Of a DNA stretch of 37,880 bases, positions 35,799-37,880 are shown in pieces. This stretch comes from Rhodoplanes serenus. GTDB taxonomy: Bacteria > Pseudomonadota > Alphaproteobacteria > Rhizobiales > Xanthobacteraceae. The translations under genes and the position numbers were made by a program. Where the stretch lies: contig CAMDFO010000040.1 of NCBI GenBank assembly GCA_945897515.1, positions 1 to 37,880 of the forward strand, in the 5' to 3' direction. The notes beneath the pieces are model-generated. The model ran no database searches and had not been told where the DNA came from. It saw only the letters and a program-made list of their open reading frames with translations. How positions within the stretch are numbered: position 1 is the first letter of the stretch; each line of letters opens with the position of its first letter.

Positions 35799-36463
35799 CC
35801 GCCCTCGCCGCGCTTTTTGTTCGCGATGTCAGGCTGGCGATCCGGGTCGGCGGCGGCGGCGGCATCGGCGTGCTGTTCTTCCTGATCGTGGTCACGCTGA
35901 TGCCGTTCGCGATCGGGCCCGACCTCGCGCTGCTCGGACGGATCGGCCCGGCCATCCTGTGGCTCGGCGCGCTGCTCGCGAGCCTGCTGACGCTCGACCG
36001 GCTGCTGGCGATGGATCAGGAGGACGGCTCGCTCGACCTGATGCTGACCGGCCGCAGCCCGCTCGAACTGGCGGTGGCGGCGAAGGCGCTGGCGCACTGG
36101 CTGACCACCGGCCTGCCGCTGGTGATCGCCGCTCCGCTGCTCGGCCTGTTTCTCAATCTCGATCTCGGCTCCAGCGGCGCGGTGGCGCTGACGCTGCTGG
36201 CCGGCACGCCGGCGCTGACCTTCATCGGCCTGATCGGCGCGGCGCTGTCGGTGACGCTGCGGCGCGGCGGGCTTCTGCTCGCGGTGCTGGTGATGCCGCT
36301 GACGGTGCCGGTGCTGATCTTCGGCGTCGCTGCTTCCAATGCCGCACTTGTGGGGCCGCTGCCGTTCGGCACGCCATTCACGATCCTGTGCGCGCTGACG
36401 CTGATAAGCATCGTGGTAGGCACCTTTGCGGCGGCTACGGCCTTGCGGCACGGGATGGAGTGA
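35795..36463 (+). CDS. ccmB: Heme exporter protein CcmB, 222 aa
   Basis: CcmB is the six-helix membrane subunit partnering Ccm[28 protein letters not shown] at the N-terminus, [25 protein letters not shown] after the second helix, and the C-terminal [14 protein letters not shown] are family hallmarks. The ATG lies within the ATGA overlap at the end of ccmA, preceded by GGAGGAGG, which gives strong coupled translation. Its stop is 63 bases before ccmC, the only non-overlapping junction in this operon, and that gap contains a 16-codon open frame. Confidence 0.95.
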   Translation: MTALAALFVRDVRLAIRVGGGGGIGVLFFLIVVTLMPFAIGPDLALLGRIGPAILWLGALLASLLTLDRLLAMDQEDGSLDLMLTGRSPLELAVAAKALAHWLTTGLPLVIAAPLLGLFLNLDLGSSGAVALTLLAGTPALTFIGLIGAALSVTLRRGGLLLAVLVMPLTVPVLIFGVAASNAALVGPLPFGTPFTILCALTLISIVVGTFAAATALRHGME

Positions 36464-36467
36464 CGCA

Positions 36468-36518
36468 ATGCTGTATGAGACCTTCGCCACATTGGCTGCA
36501 ATATTCCGGCGACACTGA
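36468..36518 (+). CDS. Possible 16-residue mini-ORF between ccmB and ccmC
   Basis: ATG at 36468 opens a frame MLYETFATLAAIFRRH ending at TGA 36516-36518. GGAG at the end of ccmB lies seven bases before the ATG, and the stop is eight bases before the ccmC start, which itself has only a weak ribosome site. It could serve translational coupling rather than make a functional peptide. It may also be chance. Confidence 0.25.
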   Translation: MLYETFATLAAIFRRH

Positions 36519-36526
36519 AGCGATCC

Positions 36527-37267
36527 ATGCCGATCATCGACCTCGCCAATCCCACGCGGTTTCTCCGCTTTGCCGAGCGCGCCTTGCCGTGGTTGGCCGG
36601 CCTGACCCTGCTGGCTTTCGCCGCGGGGCTGAACCTCACACTGGGCGCGCCGGACGACTACCAGCAGGGCGCGACCGTCAAAATCATGTTCATCCATGTG
36701 CCGTCGGCATGGCTCGGCATGGGCATCTGGGCGCTGATGACCATCGCGGCGCTCGGCACGCTGGTGTGGCGCCATCCGCTCGCCGACGTCGCCGCCAAGG
36801 CCGCGGCCCCGGTCGGCGCCGCCTTCACTCTGCTCTGCCTGGTGACCGGCTCGCTGTGGGGCCGGCCGATGTGGGGCGCCTACTGGGTGTGGGACGCACG
36901 GCTCACTTCGGTGCTGGTGCTGTTCCTGATGTATCTCGGCGTGATGGCGCTGTGGCGCACGGTCGACGATCCGGCGCGCGCCGGCCGCGCCGCCGCCATC
37001 CTCACGCTGGTCGGCGCGATCAACCTGCCGATCATCAAGTTCTCGGTCGACTGGTGGAACACGCTGCACCAGCCGGCTTCGGTGCTGCGGCTCGCGGGGC
37101 CGTCGATTCATCCGAGCATCCTGATTCCGCTGCTGGCGATGACGCTGGCGTTCGTGCTGCTGTTTCTGGCGCTGCATCTCGCCGCGATGCGAAACGAGAT
37201 CCTGCGCCGCCGCGTGCGTTCGCTGATGATGATGCAGGCGCAGACCGCACCGGGGAGCGGGTCATGA
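36527..37267 (+). CDS. ccmC: Heme exporter/handling protein CcmC, 246 aa
   Basis: CcmC presents heme to the chaperone CcmE at the periplasmic face. The tryptophan-rich WWD motif runs from W111 to D123 (WGRPMWGAYWVWD), and the two heme-ligand histidines are H57 in IHVPSAW and H181 in WNTLHQP. Six transmembrane helices are expected. The C-terminus is cytoplasmic and basic. The stop overlaps the ATG of ccmD (ATGA, 37264-37267). The start lacks a strong ribosome site, so ribosomes may arrive from upstream. Confidence 0.97.
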   Translation: MPIIDLANPTRFLRFAERALPWLAGLTLLAFAAGLNLTLGAPDDYQQGATVKIMFIHVPSAWLGMGIWALMTIAALGTLVWRHPLADVAAKAAAPVGAAFTLLCLVTGSLWGRPMWGAYWVWDARLTSVLVLFLMYLGVMALWRTVDDPARAGRAAAILTLVGAINLPIIKFSVDWWNTLHQPASVLRLAGPSIHPSILIPLLAMTLAFVLLFLALHLAAMRNEILRRRVRSLMMMQAQTAPGSGS

Positions 37268-37443
37268 ATCTCGGACCGCACGCGCCATTCATCGTGGCCG
37301 CCTACGGCATCGCAACGTTCGTGATCGGCGCGCTGATCGCCTGGGTCATGCTCGATCATCGCGCGCAGCTTCGGGCGCTGGACGATCTGGAATTGCGTGG
37401 CGTGACGCGCCGTTCCGACCGCGCACCCGAGAAAACCGCATGA
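37264..37443 (+). CDS. ccmD: Heme exporter protein CcmD, 59 aa
   Basis: A small single-span protein needed for release of holo-CcmE from the CcmABC complex. MNLGPHAPFIVAAYGIATFVIG gives the periplasmic N-terminus and membrane helix, followed by the charged cytoplasmic tail DHRAQLRALDDLELRGVTRR. The H-A-x-F-I-x-x-A-Y pattern is typical of CcmD. It overlaps ccmC by four bases and ccmG by four bases, so all three are translated in step. Confidence 0.95.
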   Translation: MNLGPHAPFIVAAYGIATFVIGALIAWVMLDHRAQLRALDDLELRGVTRRSDRAPEKTA

Positions 37444-37880
37444 CCGCCGTCGAAACCAAGACGGCGGCTCCGGCGCCGCGGCGGCGGCTAATCGTGCTGC
37501 TGCCGCTCATCGTGTTCCTCGCGCTGGCTGCGCTGTTCCTCTACCGGCTCGGCGCCGGCGATCCATCGCGGCTACCGTCAGCGTTGATCGGGCGGACCGT
37601 GCCGGACACCAACCTGCCGCCAATCCCCGGCCTGGTCCGCGACGGCCAGCCGGTGCCCGGTCTCACCACCGCCGATTTCAACGGCGCGGTGACGCTGGTG
37701 AATGTGTGGGCGTCGTGGTGCGTGCCGTGCCACGACGAGGCGCCGCTGCTGTTGAAGATGTCGCAGGACAAGCGCTTCCGCATCGCCGGCATCAACTACA
37801 AGGACCAGCCCGACAACGCGCGCCGCTTCATCGGCCGCTACGGCAATCCGTTCACGGCGGTCGGCGCCGACGCCAACGGC
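37440..37880 (+). CDS. ccmG: Thiol:disulfide interchange protein CcmG/DsbE, N-terminal 147 residues (3' end outside window)
   Basis: CcmG is a membrane-anchored periplasmic thioredoxin that keeps apocytochrome c cysteines reduced for heme ligation. A single transmembrane anchor (about residues 18-36, LIVLLPLIVFLALAALFLY) follows a basic N-terminus. The thioredoxin domain shows VNVWASWCVPC with C94 and C97, and then INYKDQPDNARRFI, the acidic insertion typical of CcmG. The frame stays open to the last base, so roughly 50 residues are missing. It overlaps ccmD by four bases (ATGA). The order ccmA-B-C-D-G is that of Bradyrhizobium and relatives. Confidence 0.95.
   Translation, partial: MTAVETKTAAPAPRRRLIVLLPLIVFLALAALFLYRLGAGDPSRLPSALIGRTVPDTNLPPIPGLVRDGQPVPGLTTADFNGAVTLVNVWASWCVPCHDEAPLLLKMSQDKRFRIAGINYKDQPDNARRFIGRYGNPFTAVGADANG

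Overview
The window reads as an alphaproteobacterial chromosome, most likely order Hyphomicrobiales in the Bradyrhizobium/Rhodopseudomonas/Pseudolabrys neighbourhood. The grounds are the gene order mdh-sucC-sucD-sucA-sucB-lpd, a ccmABCDG cytochrome c maturation operon, a DUF2794 protein, two Bug-type solute receptors and GC-rich codon use. Almost everything is core metabolism or housekeeping. I see no prophage, insertion sequence, CRISPR array, toxin-antitoxin pair or defence island.

Layout. Positions 1-1706 hold the tail of a secreted glycoside hydrolase running straight into a SulP anion transporter that lacks its N-terminus; this is a damaged or chimeric junction. Positions 1752-2572 (minus) carry a small helical protein and a lipoprotein. 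Positions 2747-6095 (plus) carry a thiamine-diphosphate enzyme, a tripartite-tricarboxylate receptor and a flavin reductase, probably a small catabolic operon, facing a second receptor at 6099-7061 (minus). priA and xerC diverge at about 9.3 kb. A DUF4337 membrane protein, a small conserved protein and an SDR oxidoreductase follow.

From 21545 down to 12445 (minus) lies the TCA block: malate dehydrogenase, both succinyl-CoA synthetase subunits, and the E1, E2 and E3 components of 2-oxoglutarate dehydrogenase. Together they convert 2-oxoglutarate to succinate and malate to oxaloacetate. The gaps in the 3' half of this block hold palindromic repeats of one family. Aconitase (acnA) is at 32149-34929.

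The remainder includes zapE (cell division ATPase), a GNAT-like protein, an RNA cyclic phosphodiesterase (thpR), a tesA-like esterase divergent from a ybbA-ybbP ABC exporter pair, two tandem Bax-inhibitor-1 (YbhL/YccA) paralogs with hairpin leaders and strong terminators, a phosphinothricin-acetyltransferase-like GNAT, DUF2794, and a DUF1223 thioredoxin-fold protein. The window ends inside ccmG.

The best candidates for something undescribed are non-coding: a probable stand-alone small RNA with a strong terminator at about 31005-31156, the dispersed palindromic repeats in the TCA operon, and the paired BI-1 leaders. All calls come from reading the sequence and recognising families; no database search was run.
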